Position numbers and translations under genes: made by a program. Positions 34,341 to 46,201 of a stretch of 64,000 nucleotides of DNA are shown one piece after another. This DNA comes from Pseudeuparius sepicola. Lineage: Eukaryota > Arthropoda > Insecta > Coleoptera > Anthribidae. The notes below the pieces were generated by a model. That model searched no databases. It was given only the letters and a program-made list of their open reading frames with translations, and was not told the origin of the DNA. Each line of letters starts with the position of its first letter. The first letter of the stretch is position 1. The stretch lies in the NCBI GenBank assembly GCA_963920635.1, contig OY987298.1, positions 83,523,454 to 83,587,453 of the forward strand. Reading direction: 5' to 3'.

Positions 34341-37300
34341 ATGCCTGCCACAGATGTATTAAAGTACTTGTACTTCAAGATAAGTGGTATATTGGGTCTA
34401 CTTCAGTCATCATACAATATTGAGACTGCCCAAGATAACCTCCGTCGGTGCACCAAGGCCGTTCGGCATATAAAGCACCAACTAAAATCTGCCAAGACCT
34501 TAGGTGAGAGGCAAAAACTAATGACAAATCTAGCCAATGTGAAAACACTACGTACCCAAATTAAACATGAAATAAAACGTGGTGCTGGAGTAAAACCTAG
34601 AAAAGAAACCGCAGAAAAACGTGTAAGCTGGAGCGATTCGGAAACCGCATTTTTATGCCGTATTCGAACTGGTGTCATCTCTAATCTTAAGCACAAGGAC
34701 CGAGGCGAATTCCTTAACGACTGTTTTGCTTTGTTCAAGCGACGTGTTTCCATCGCCTTAAAAAAGTAAGAGGCGGTTAAAATCAATGCAGTGTTCTGCG
34801 GACTATTTGTGTTGCAAAAGGCTGACAGGATTATTGAGGAGTTGAAATATTTTACAACATCTAACGCCCCGGTCTACCGAGACACAAACTTAATCCAATG
34901 GTTCGATCTGCACATAGCAACACCGATTTTAACTCAGCTTCAAGAATTCCAAGAAAGAGACTCTGGTTGGGCGCTGAAGGCTATAGTGAACTTGGGGATA
35001 AATATAAATAAATATACTCCCCTGTTAGGATCTTCATACATAGAGCTACCCGAATCAATCAAGGCAAAACACGCCTGTGTCAACGTGAAGAACGAGGATG
35101 GCCTTTGCTTTGCCTGGGCCGTGATTTCCGCTCTGTATCCAGTTGAAAGAAATCCTCACCGTATAACCAAGTACCCCCACCCTTCATCTGTTTTGAATTT
35201 GGACGAACTACGTTTTCCAATGACCATTAAACAGATCCCAAAATTCGAAAATCTTAACAATATGTCCATAAATGTTTATATTCTGCGAAAGCATCGAAAC
35301 AAGTTTCACACCTTACCTACTTATATCACTAAAAATAAGGTAGACAAACATGTCAATCTTCTAATGATACAGAATGTTTATTATGATGAGGATAATGAAG
35401 AAGGAAATAATGACAGTTCACTTGTACAATATCATTTTTGTTGGATCAAAGACCTTTCTCGCGTCGTTTCAGCTCATCTAAGTAAACACGAACATAAAAA
35501 ATTCTTTTGTGATCGATGTCTTCATTACTTTTACTCCGAGGAAAAGCTAACAACGCACTATGAAGATTGCAAAAATATGAACGATTGTAAAGTTAGGATG
35601 CCAAGTGAAGATCGAAAATTTCCCAAATTTAAGAATTACAAATGTAAGGAAATGGTTCCCTTTACAATTTATGCCGATATAGAAAGTCTGCTTAAAGCGA
35701 CAGACGACAATAATAAGTATCAAGAACACGTACCTTGCAGCATTGGTTATTATATTAAATGCAGTTATGACGACAGCTTATCCTTCTACAGATCATACAC
35801 TGGGCTCGATTGCATGGAATGGTTTTCTAAAGAACTGAGAGGAGTGGCAGAGGATATAGAGACAGTTTTTCTGTGTCCTCTACCGATGGATAGACTAACA
35901 GCAGATGAGAAGATGAACTTTAAGTTAACTACCGTATGCCACGTTTGTGAGAAGCCGTTTACAGCTCAGCAAAGAAAAGTTCGGGATCATTGTCATCTGA
36001 CTGGAAAATTTAGAGGAGCCGCACATGAAGACTGCAACATAAATTATCAAGATACCCATGTTGTACCCATAGTCTTCCACAACCTTTCGGGTTACGATGC
36101 ACATTTCGTTATCAAGAGCATAGCTAAGGATATCGAGGGACGTGTGGAGCTCCTCCCTATTAATAAAGAAAAATATATATCTTTCACCAAACTCACACCG
36201 GAAAATTTGGTCAAGTTCAGATTTATCGATAGTTTCCGTTTTATGGTAGGAAGCTTAGATTCTTTAGCCACCAAACTTTCCGAATACCCAATCCTTAGGA
36301 GCCATTTTTCCGACCTCCCCGAGTCTCGTTTTAAACTTCTTACTCGAAAAGGTGTATTCCCATATGATTTTATGGATTGTATGGAGAAATTAGACCACAG
36401 TCACTTACCACCTAAAGACTCTTTTTATAACAAACTCGAAGAAAGATCGATATATGAAAAAGAGTATGCTCACGCGCAAAAAGTGTGGAACGAATTTGGT
36501 TGTAAAAATTTAAAAGAATATACCGACCTGTATTTAAAAACAGATATATTACTTCTAGCAGATATATTTGAAGCATTTAGAGCGAGCTGTATGAGAACCC
36601 ATAAACTAGATCCCGCTCACTACTATACATTACCTGGGTACACTTGGGATTCGATGTTAAAGTATACAAAAATTGAGTTAGAGTTGCTTACGGATATCGA
36701 TCAAGTAATGTTTGTCGAGAGAGGAATCCGCGGAGGACTCAGCCAATGCTCTAAATGACGCGCCACTGCAAATAATAAATACATGCCTGATTATGATCCA
36801 CAGAAATCTGCAGTATATTTAAGTTACTTTGATATTAATAATCAATATGGATGGGCTATGTCCCAGGCTCTCCCTTTCGGTGGGTTTACATGGTTAGATG
36901 ATAAGGAGATTCAAGGGTTGAATATAGGAAAATTGCCGGACAACTCTGATACGGGGTATTTCCTAGAAGTCGATCTAGAGTACCCTGAGAAACTTCACGA
37001 TAAACATAAAGATTTGCCTTTCTGTCCGCAACATATACAAGGGGATAAGACAGGGGAAAAATTAATGGCTACCCTCCACAACAAAGAAAAGTACGTCATT
37101 CACTACAGGGCACTTAAACAAGTATTAGCAAACGGTCTTGTCCTGAAGAAAGTACGACGTGTACTCGAATTTAAGCAAAGTGCTTGGTTGAAAAGTTACA
37201 TAGATCTAAATACCAGACTTCGTGCCCAAGCCACCAGTGCCTTTGAGAAAGATCTTTACAAGCTTTTTAATAACGCAGTCTTCGGAAAAACGATGGAAAA

Positions 37301-38132
37301 TGTCCGCAAATATTCCGTGGTAACGCTGGTTAACAAGTGGGAGGGGCGATATGGGGCGGAGGCACTTATCGCCAAACCTGAGTTCAAGTCTGCACTGATT
37401 TTTGGTGAAAACCTCGTAGTAATCGAATTAAATAAATGTGAAGTATTCATGAATAAACCAATTTACGTTGGGATGAGTGTTTTGGATCTAGCAAAAACAA
37501 CTCTCTATGATTTCCATTATGGGTACATGCAGCCTCAGTTAGGTGACAATTGCACCATTTTATACACGGACACTGACTCCCTTATTTATGAAATTCGAAA
37601 TAATGATATTTACGAAGTTATGCGTCGAGACTGCTATAAATATTTTGATACAAGCGATTATTCACCAGATAACATTTATGGTATACCTCTAGTGAACAAA
37701 AAAGTTTTGGGTATGATAAAGGATGAAAACAATGGACGGATTATGACGGATTTTGTGGGTCTGCGATCAAAAATGTATACATTTAAAATTTTAAAAGATT
37801 GTGAAGATATGGAAATAGGTAAACTGCGGGAAAATGGATATACTGAAGAGGAAATATTCGAAATAATGTTACATGGTGGAGTTAAAAAGAAGGCGAAGGG
37901 GGTTAAGAAATCCGTCATTAAAAACAAAATAACCTTTGACGATTATGTACAGTGCCTGGAGGAAAATATGGAGAAAACAGTTAATCAGAATTTAATCCGA
38001 TCGGAGAAACATACCGTTTACTCTATAAGACAGCCGAAAATCGCGTTAAGTCCCAATGACAATAAAAGAAAAATTTTACCAGGCTATGAAACACTTCCGT
38101 GGGGCCACTATTCGCAGATGCAAATGGAGTAG
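34341..38132 (+). pseudogene. Protein-primed family B DNA polymerase (Polinton/adintovirus type), two nonsense codons
   Basis: A single frame starts at MPATDVLKYL (first ATG after the TATA and initiator) and is open to TAG 38130-38132 except for TAA 34767-34769 and TGA 36756-36758. Order: a lysine/arginine-rich helical N-terminus; a zinc-finger-like FCDRCLHYF...HYEDC; Exo I YADIES (near 35670); an endonuclease VII-like C-x2-C insert CHVCEKPF with VRDHCHLTGKFRG (35938-36025); Exo II NLSGYDAHF; Exo III YTDLYLKTDILLLADIF; then Pol A YFDINNQYGWAM (36829), Pol B LFNNAVFGKTMENV (37264) and Pol C YTDTDSLIYEI (37563). All exonuclease and polymerase carboxylates seem present. The polymerase would replicate a linear element from a protein primer. 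No integrase, ATPase, protease or capsid gene of that class accompanies it here. Confidence 0.93.
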
Positions 38133-38157
38133 TATTAATTATAGAAATAGGTTACTG

Positions 38158-38290
38158 TAATAGGTTTATAATGTATTATTACATATACTTAGTTATATTA
38201 ATGGTTATACGTAATAGTTTTATAATGTATTATTACATATACTTAGTTATAATAATGGTTATACATAATAGGTTTATAATGTATTATAGT
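38158..38290. repeat. Tandem repeat, about 54 bp, 2.5 copies
   Basis: TTTATAATGTATTATTACAT and TATACTTAGTTATA recur three times (last copy partial) just downstream of the polymerase stop codon. Confidence 0.85.
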
Positions 38291-38297
38291 CATCACC

Positions 38298-38303
38298 AAT
38301 AAA
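38298..38303 (+). terminator. Possible polyadenylation signal AATAAA
   Basis: AATAAA lies 166 bases after the polymerase stop codon, followed by TTTGTTGTTTCATTTG. It is the first good signal on this strand. Confidence 0.45.
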
Positions 38304-38753
38304 TTTATTAAATAAGTTTGTTGTTTCATTTGTTATTCTGGCCTGCTGAAGCATCATGTGAAAGTTTGAATGAGTTAGTGTTTTAATTATCTCCGAGCTG
38401 TCCTAAAAAAAGCTCCCCTTGCTATATTTGCTACTACTGGGACAAACAATTTTTATTTATGTTGTTTAATTAAACATGGATTAGGCCTATGGGGGAAACC
38501 ATGTAAAAAAAGCGCACCTTGCATTTTACCTCTAGGGTGGTGGGGAAACGAATGCATATGAACCATGTACGATTGCTTATCACATTTTACCGTAGTGAAT
38601 ACAAGAGGCATAGAAGATAGAAATCTTCAAAAATTAAGAGCAGCTTCTTAGATTTTTTACCCACGATCACTACTGTAACAGATAAACAAACTACCTACCA
38701 TGAATTTGAGTTGATGTAAATGCAATCTTTTTCTTTATCCATAATCATTGATG
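38304..38753. other. No gene seen
   Basis: Unassigned sequence between the polymerase gene and the minisatellite. Confidence 0.4.
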
Positions 38754-39290
38754 GTATTCGATGGTATTCCATGGTATTCGATGGTCTTTGATGACATTCC
38801 ATGGTATGTCGCTTTTCAAGTCGTCTAGTCGTTTTTCAGAGTCGTTTAGTCGTTTTCCAGAGTCGTTTAGTCGTTTTTCAGAGTCGTTTAGTCGTTTTCC
38901 GAGTCGTTTAGTCGTTTCAGGGTCGTTTTTCGAGTCGTCTAGTCGTTTTCAGAGTCGTCTAGTCGTTTTTCCGAGTCGTTTAGTCGTTTTCACAGTCGTT
39001 TAGTCGTCTTCATAGTCGTTTTTCGAGTCGTCTAGTCGTTTTTCAGAGTCGTTTAGTCGTTTTCCGAGTCGTTTAGTCGTTTTCAGAGTCGTTTTTCGAG
39101 TCGTTTAGTCGTTTTTCGAGCCGTATAGTCGTTTTTCCGAGTCGTTTAGTCATTTTCCGAGCCATTTAGTCGTTTTCAGAGCCGTTTTTCGAGCCGTCTA
39201 GTCGTTTTTCAGAGTCGTCTAGTCGTTTTTCCGAGTCGTCTAGTCGTTTTTCGAGTCATCTAGTCGTTTTTTCAAGTCGCTTAGCAGCTT
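38754..39290. repeat. Minisatellite with AGTCGTTTAGTCGTTTTYC units
   Basis: From about 38818 the word GAGTCGTYTAGTCGTTTT recurs every 19-22 bases about two dozen times, with small variants. It is preceded (38754-38808) by ATGGTATTCGATGGTATTCC-type repeats. The 80-residue serine/arginine/phenylalanine open frame across it is a by-product of the period. Confidence 0.9.
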
Positions 39291-39929
39291 TAAGCTTTTT
39301 CATGGTAGGATAAGGGACAGTTCTTGCTTAGTTTGAAGCAGTGGATCATAATGTTGGACCTCGAAGGGGTAAATCATGTAAAATAAGGGTTCAAAGCCAT
39401 TTCCATATACATTTTATTTTAAGTAATGAGAAGAAGGGGTAATCAAAATTATTATACTGGAAAAATAATTTGCCTCTTCTCGTCCAATTAGTTTATTTTA
39501 AGAATGAAAAGTGTTGGATCTTATATAATTTTGTTGCTAACAATTTTGACAAACTACTTGGAGCATTTTCCCCAAATATTGATAATAATTATATAGTCTT
39601 TTTGATTAATACCTAAATTTGTCATATGAATTTTAACTAATATGAGGTCCCGCTGGTTTACAATATTTAAGAACGCATTAGCTGCATTCATTAAAAACTA
39701 GTAATTTAATTGACAACTAATTTATCAAAATATATTAAGGACAATAGATTTTTGTTAAATAGTTTATATTTAATTCGCATTTACTAGCAGATCAGAAGAT
39801 GATTAAGGTCTGTTGTTGGAATACATTTTTTTTAACCGGCGGTGTGACGTCATACTTTGGATTTTGGCCCGTTTTTTAATTTAATAACCTGGTTTTTATT
39901 AAAACCTCTAGTAAACTTCTATAAAAAAA
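39291..39929. other. No gene seen
   Basis: AT-rich sequence without recognised features. Confidence 0.4.
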
Positions 39930-41003
39930 ATGTTTCCAGTGCAAATTGAACTTTCTGGGACGTTTCACGTTTACCTTAAAATTTCAACGCGTAAACAGTA
40001 TTTTTCTCTAGAAATCTAGCAAATTTCCGTGGGCACTTAAACCAATTAACGGGGCCTCTTTTTTCATGATTTTTCAACTGTTTTTTTTTTCCCTGGAAAT
40101 ATGTCCGTATAGCATTTTTTAACGATTGAAAGAAATCTAATTTTATCATGCATTATGTGATTGTTGGAAGGTTCTGCGAGGGCCTGACCAACTTTTAAAT
40201 ATTAGCAGTCATTATTTTAGTTCACCAAGCTACCTCTATTTACATCGTTTTGGGGGACGGGTTGCTGGGCGAAAAACAGTTTTTAACAGGAAACGCGTGC
40301 TGCACAAAATCGGATTTTGCAGCTAGTGGTCTTTCAACTTGATAATTTTGTGACGTCAGGGTATTTTTAAAAGTAAAAAACTGGTTATCTCAATATTTTT
40401 TTATTTTAGTCAACTGAAAGTTAAAACTGGGGACTCGTTTTCTCAATTCGGGACAGCTGCACAAGTAAAATGTTTTCGACCTTTGCGAATAACGTTTGCT
40501 TTTTATAAAATGATAGCATTTGTTCTGTAGATTTGTCTTTTTTGAAACTTGGTGCGAATTAGAAACACTTCAGGTCGGTGTACCGATAAATCACAAAGCG
40601 GAGAAAAGGACTTTGCCTGTCATCTTTTTTTGATAAAATTATTCGACTGCGTACCGGACTGTGCCTCTGCCTGGAAATCTAGTGCACTCAACAAAAATCC
40701 GAGACTTGCATGGCCGCGGCTAAAGGTCGACAGAGGACGTCATGGCTTAATTATGATTTTCTATAACAGGGTTTTTTAATTATTGCGAGTCGTGACATGT
40801 CACGGCGTCGCGGCTGGGTCAACGGTCGGTGAAAGCCGGGCACCTTCGGCACCCCTCGCAGGGTTCAGAGTCGGTGCGATTGGCTGGGGGGCGTGGTTTG
40901 GGAGTGGAGGGGGTAAGTTTGGTCAAAAAAGTGCAGGATTTTGCTCCCATAAGAAATACATGGGGAAAGTGTGTTAGAACCGGCATAGCTATACTACTTA
41001 TAA
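39930..41003 (+). repeat. Dispersed repeat X, copy 2 (uninterrupted)
   Basis: Inverted relative to 16761-17685 plus 26358-26517 and nearly identical over most of its length. Near 40150 it shows the pre-insertion sequence of the errantivirus site, with TGCA once. It lacks the second GGGGTGCCGAAG interval of copy 1 and has about 80 bases more near 39960-40035. Its open frames at 40549-40977 are not convincing genes. Confidence 0.85.
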
Positions 41004-42274
41004 GATAACAGAAATTGTTGTTTTTAATTATTATGTAATAAGAATAAAATAGCAATAAGTTGAACTTTACTTTTCTTCTTACATTTTATTCCCACGCGGC
41101 ACACGGATTACTAAAAGTGCTAACAAAGTCAAATAAAATTAGGCCACATCCGAAGGAACGGACTATATTGGGCTATTGGGGCCGTTGGCGGCCATATGGA
41201 ATGAACGTGACCGGGAATAAGAATACTTTTCTGTTTTCTGTAGATTGTAGATAAACAGTTTCGAATTTCTGAGTTGTACAAAATACAAAACTGAAAGAGT
41301 TTAATTATGAAAATTACAGATAAAAAAACGATGAAAACAAAAAGGTAGAGTAAGAATTAACGAAATTTTGACATTTATTCTTATTATTCTTATTTCTCAT
41401 ACACACTACTTACTACTTACTGCTATTTTTATATTTTCTAATATCCTTGTTTATAAACAGGGAACTTATTGTTATTCTTATTGCTAATTTGAAATCTGCA
41501 TAAGCCCACCATAGCACCTGGAGAAACAAAACAAGGCGAAGGCGTTAATAACTGTAAAACTGAACACTAACCCTCAACGGCCTCAACTCTCCTTTTTCGC
41601 TCAACGGTAAAAACTACTAACTACTAAAACTTGAAAATAAAAACTAAAATCAAATCCACGGGGAAGTCCTTAAAAACAACGCCAACACACAACACAAATA
41701 ACGGTATGCCAGCTAGGAGAACGAAAATTAAACTCTTCTTCGCATCTACGTCACTTCGACAAAAGCGCGGCCAACTAATAAAAATTAGTCTCACTGACAT
41801 ACGTCAGTTATAAATTTCGCGTCAAGTTAAATCCAAAGATAGAATGTAGGCACCTTGAGACACTTTGGTGTATATGTGGTTGCCTAGCTCACTATAATAA
41901 AACGAGTCAAATTTCCGTTTAAAAATAAAAGTAAGCCATGATTTTGTCGAATAAGCCTCACCGTTGACGTCACAGCGACAGCACCTGGGCGCGGGCATAC
42001 CGTTTTCTGTGTATTGTGCGCGGGACCGCGGGCGCGGGACGGCGGGACATATACGTCTTGGAAGGTCGGAGCAAGTACACGTCTTGACTATTCTGTGTTC
42101 TGTGAAGCAAGTATAAGTATACGTTCAGTACCTCGTGTATGATGTACGATTTCTAATTGCGAAAACAAATTCAATTTTCGGGTTCGGAACAGTTTGGAAC
42201 AGGAGCAGTTTTTCCGGAACAGGTCATTTTTGGGACCGGAACAGTTTGTACCTGTTCTCGCAAAAAACTGTCCC
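41004..42274. other. No gene seen
   Basis: The interval includes a GC-rich patch at 41985-42060 (GCGGGACCGCGGGCGCGGG) and repeated GGAACAG words at 42185-42260. No coding region recognised. Confidence 0.4.
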
Positions 42275-42689
42275 GGCCATCCCCAAGGTCCATAGAGGGA
42301 TAGGTTGCCTGGTAACTCAGCGGCGGAAGAGACGGCGGGGGGAATGACGCGTCATCACGCGTGTCCATTGCTGTTTTGGCTAATGAAAAATCGTGTTGGT
42401 TTCGAGCTTTTTCGGCTTTTTTGAGTTTGGAGACAAAGTTTTCGGTATATTTTAAACCTGTAATAGTGTCGTGTTAGTTTATAGTGCATAAAAAGACTCA
42501 TATTTACTTTGTAAAGACGTTTCAAGAAGAATTTTGAGACTTCTTGTTAACCTCGTTCCTGAAAACTGATCCTATTTGTAGTAAGTCTCAGTTTTAAATT
42601 TTAGTAGTAATTAATAAATGTGATTATCTATATATCTTTTGATTTATTAGGTTCAGAATTAGGATGATGCTTTATAATTTTAGGTGAAT

Positions 42690-42749
42690 ATGCCAGGTGG
42701 AACTGTTTGTAGTTTAGGTATAATGCCCATGGATAGAGAGAACAAATGA
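42690..42749 (+). pseudogene. Remnant start of a THAP transposase
   Basis: The reading MPGGTVCSLGIMPMDRENK ends at TGA. MPGGT and the first Cys match the THAP exon at 8870-9112, read on the opposite strand. Nothing recognisable follows, so only the first few codons survive in the deletion derivative. Confidence 0.55.
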
Positions 42750-43636
42750 AGGCAAAATGCGCAAGGAATTTCAAAAATTTCTAAGAAAACACATTCATCA
42801 TACCTAAAATCTACACCTATATTCCATGACAAGTTTCACAAACCAACACTGATTTTGATTTTCCTAAATTTCAATTCGAATTTAGTAAAAATTCTAAATT
42901 TTTTCCAACGCTATGCTGAAATTAAATACTAAAATAAGTATGTTATTTAAAAAAATATATTTATCTTGATTTCATTAGCATGATATCATGCATCCATCAA
43001 ATAAAACTGTAAAATATCTGTAGAGCAAGTAAAATAAACTTATCATATGAAATCATATTTTCGTTTTAATAACAATGGCAATTACATTCATACTGGCTTC
43101 ACGCAGCTGTCCTCTTGGCTTCTTGGTCATTCTTTTATTCGATTCATAAAATCATTTTTCCACTACTAACTTTGAAAGCACACTTTATTGACAGATTATA
43201 AGCATCAAAAGTTAATTTTCTCTCCCCGAGGTAAATAAAATGTCATTATTGACAATGGTCAATAATGAAAAACGTCAAATTATTATAGTACAAATTATTT
43301 TTTTTTCGCTCCCTCTCTGATTTCTGGAGGAATGCATATTATCATTGTGTCCGATAAATCATCACAATTATTATCACACATAGTACAAAAATATAAGTAA
43401 AGTAGATACTAAAATTATTATGACATTCTGACTAATAATTTAAAGCTAACTTGAATGAAGGCAAGAAGCAAGGATACCTATTTTCGTATTATAAGAACTT
43501 ATTATTTATTACAATGATTTATTGGAATGTTAGTAGTGGATTTAATAACACTGAAGCTCGGGTCAATAATAGCTTCTGTTTAAACCATGGTTAATAATAT
43601 ACTATTACTATTAGTGTTTTAATTCCTGACTATTAT

Positions 43637-43670
43637 CAAAGATCATGATATTCGAGTATCATGATCTTTG
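43637..43670. repeat. Perfect 14 bp hairpin
   Basis: CAAAGATCATGATA, a 6-base loop TTCGAG, then TATCATGATCTTTG. It lies inside the deleted P-type element. A related palindrome with arms CAAAGATCAT occurs at 56133-56155. Confidence 0.85.
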
Positions 43671-43880
43671 CTATTATAGACCGATAATATTTTCAAGTTT
43701 ATTGCAAATTTTTCATTCAAATGTGAAATTTAGGCAATTGTGTATTGCTCTCTTCATTACTACAAATACATATAATTTGAACGGGCACACGTGTGACGTA
43801 TTTGCCGCCATTGAATGCAGTGTTTTGATTGGCTCGAAGTTACCAGGCAACCTATCCCTCCATGGACCTTGGGCCATCCC

Positions 43881-44469
43881 TAGAAGGAACCACCGAGAGA
43901 CGAATTCGAGAAGAGCCCAAGAATAAATAGAACGAGAGTGGTGGGAGGTGCTTTTTATAAGGTCAGTTCCCAAAAAACACCCAAGTTAGGTCCGTGATCT
44001 CGGGATGTCAGCACTCAAGAACCCCGAACTGTTTGAGGGTTTTAAAAGAGTAACACAAAGTAGGGACAAAACCGCATGTGCACTGCGAACAGATCACTCG
44101 AGCTCTGACCTCCACAAATCCACGACAGAACCAAAATGATTAGTGGAACAAACCCTGTTAGGGTATCCGAACAGACCACCAGAATCTAAGCGCTAACCTA
44201 GATCCAGGCGAACCAAGCCGAACGACCTACCACATGCGTTACAGTGTACTCTAAGGTTCAACGTACCTCAGATCTTAACAGATGTTTTCGTATTCACTAC
44301 GTCACACTAAAAATTGATATCACAAAACAAGTTTAGTGAACTGATATTCAACTGAATCAAATTTGAACTTGCGATTTCAGAACAGAATACTTATGTGTTG
44401 AATGTTGATCATAATAATTTAAAAACGTGGTAACGGATTTTTAACAAAAAAATCCGTTACTACAAAAGC
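43881..44469. other. No gene seen
   Basis: Unassigned; a CAAACAA/GGTTCAACG-type patch of moderate GC at 43980-44280 matches nothing recognised. Confidence 0.4.
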
Positions 44470-45095
44470 AAACTGACTCTATCTACACGGACTTCTCGAA
44501 AGCATTCGATCGTGTTGACCACAAGATCTTACTTAATAAGTTGCTCTTAATGGGCTTCAATCAGGATTTTGTCTCATGGTGGGAGAGTTCGTTAATGGGT
44601 CGGACTCAGCGTGTGAAGGTGGGCTGCTTCTACTCAGACACAATTTCGGTCACATCTGGTGTTCCCAGGGTGGTCATAGTAGTCATAGCCGATGCGTGAT
44701 GTTTGCAGACGATCTCAACATATGGAGGACAGTGGAATGTATCGTTGACCAGGAGCTTCTACAGGAGAATTTGAATCGGCTGTCAGGTTAGTGCCTAAGG
44801 AACAAATTATGCTTAAACATTGGGAAGTGCTGTTTTTATAAGTTTTTCTCGTAAAGTGGCTAGAATTGAAACAAAGTACTGCATCGATGATCAATAAATT
44901 AATTATCATTCTTCTGTAAAGGACTTGGGTGTTATCTTTGACGAAAAGTTAACGTTTGTTGAGCATATTAACTCGATTTCTGTTAGGGGTGCCAAGATGT
45001 TGGGTTTTGTTATGAGAAACTGTAGTTTTTCTTTAACTGAGGCCACTAGGGTGGTGTATTGTTTTTTTTGTCCAGTAAATTTAAGGTGCAATTCA
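44470..45095 (+). pseudogene. Non-LTR reverse transcriptase fragment (palm to thumb)
   Basis: The first stretch reads YTDFSKAFDRVDHKILLNKL (RT motif A), then WWESSLMGRTQRVKVG and SVTSGVP (motif B), and after a frame change and deletion CVMFADDLNIW (motif C, FADD). The end, DLGVIFDEKLTFVEHINSIS and RGAKMLGFVMR, is the thumb region of CR1/Jockey-type elements. At least two frame changes occur (near 44670 and 44830). It covers the part of the protein missing from the fragment at 10547-11830. Whether both came from one family is not shown. Confidence 0.85.
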
Positions 45096-45784
45096 TTGGG
45101 TAAGAAAAATTTTTTTTATCCATCGATAGTACACCATATAGAAAGCCTAAATCCGAATTTTCGACCATCAGCCTTTTGCAGGTTTTCCGCCATCTTGAAT
45201 TTTGGAGTAAATTAGTTTTTTACGGATAACAGCTGTATTTTTAGTTTTACCAAAAATATAGCCAATAGCATTTTTGCAGGAAAAAAGGTGCTTTGCAAAT
45301 TTGTTCTCTTGACATTTACTTGAATTTTGCATATATAACAAGTTATAAGAAAATAATCGAGAAAAAAGGGTTTGCAAATTTTTTCACATCTAATATCTTT
45401 TTTTCTGCTAACGACAGCGCGAATTTTTCTTAACAAAAGTTGTTCAATACAAAGTTACCTATGATATTTGTCTGAACAACTTTTTTCTATCAGCAATAGT
45501 TTATTTCTGGTAGCGTCTCAAAGTTAACGCAACGTCTCCTTGCACCTCGTAGGGTCCAAGTACCCGCGCTATACCTTGCCGGTACCTTGCAAATTTTCCC
45601 AAGTTTTTTTATACCTGACTGTATTTTGACATATTATTATGTAGAGCATAATAATTATTTGTGTCCGTGTGTATGGTACAAGGACGAAAAATTGAGTTTT
45701 TCGTATACGGATGCGGCAGAGGCGCAGTCGAGACTAGCGAACCGCAGGAGTACGAAAAACAACCTTTTCTCCTTGTATCATACA
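45096..45784. other. No gene seen
   Basis: Left flank of errantivirus copy 2; no recognised features. TACA at 45781-45784 is the left target duplication of that copy. Confidence 0.4.
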
Positions 45785-46180
45785 TGTTATATCCGACCTC
45801 AAGCATCACCTTGATCATAACCTTGTTTTTACCCTTGATTCTGTTTACTGTTGGATATTATGTTCTCATTCTCTATTGTTCAAGATGCTTACTACAAAGA
45901 TATCATTTTCCATTGTATATTGTTCTAGAATGATTACTAGAACATATCATATTCCTTTTGAGTATTGTTAAAACTTGCTTACTGCAGAATTTGATCTTCC
46001 CTTTGTCTTTATATTCTTTTCCCATGAGAACCACAACACCTCAGCATAACAGATCTGTATAAATAGGACCTAGTAAAGTAAATTCTAGTTTTGTCTGTAG
46101 TCTAAGCCGAAACTCTGTAACTCGCGTTACTCAAATAAAAGTTTTTTTAAAAAGTCTTCGTTTTCACGTCGCCCGTAACA
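45785..46180 (+). repeat. 5' LTR of errantivirus copy 2
   Basis: TGTTATATCC to GCCCGTAACA, 396 bp, with two small deletions relative to its 3' partner. Confidence 0.94.
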
Positions 46181-46183
46181 ATT

Positions 46184-46201
46184 TGGTGTCAGAAGTGGGA
46201 T
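46184..46201 (+). other. Primer-binding site for tRNA-Leu
   Basis: TGGTGTCAGAAGTGGGAT, identical to copy 1, three bases after the LTR. Confidence 0.85.

Larger units (their letters stand above)
42284..43871 (+). mobile_element. Internally deleted P-type element (1588 bp) with target duplication
   Basis: The ends are inverted: CAAGGTCCATRGAGGGATAG at the left is matched by its reverse complement ending at 43871, and both continue GGTTGCCTGGTAAC. GGCCATCCC flanks both sides (42275-42283 and 43872-43880), a 9 bp direct repeat. The usual P duplication is 8 bp and GC-rich, so one base may be chance. At 42690 the sequence ATG CCA GGT GGA ACT starts MPGGT, like the THAP exon of the element at 5.1-9.7 kb, but the frame ends after 19 codons. 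The rest of the transposase is missing. It would be mobilised only in trans. Confidence 0.8.

Noticed and set aside
34791..36758. Polymerase starting at a GTG near 34791
   Set aside because: The same frame is open upstream to an ATG at 34341 except for one TAA; the GTG is simply the first codon after that stop that can look like a start.
38818..39290. CRISPR-like appearance of regular short repeats
   Set aside because: There are no unique spacers between repeats; units are contiguous and variable, a minisatellite in a eukaryotic context.
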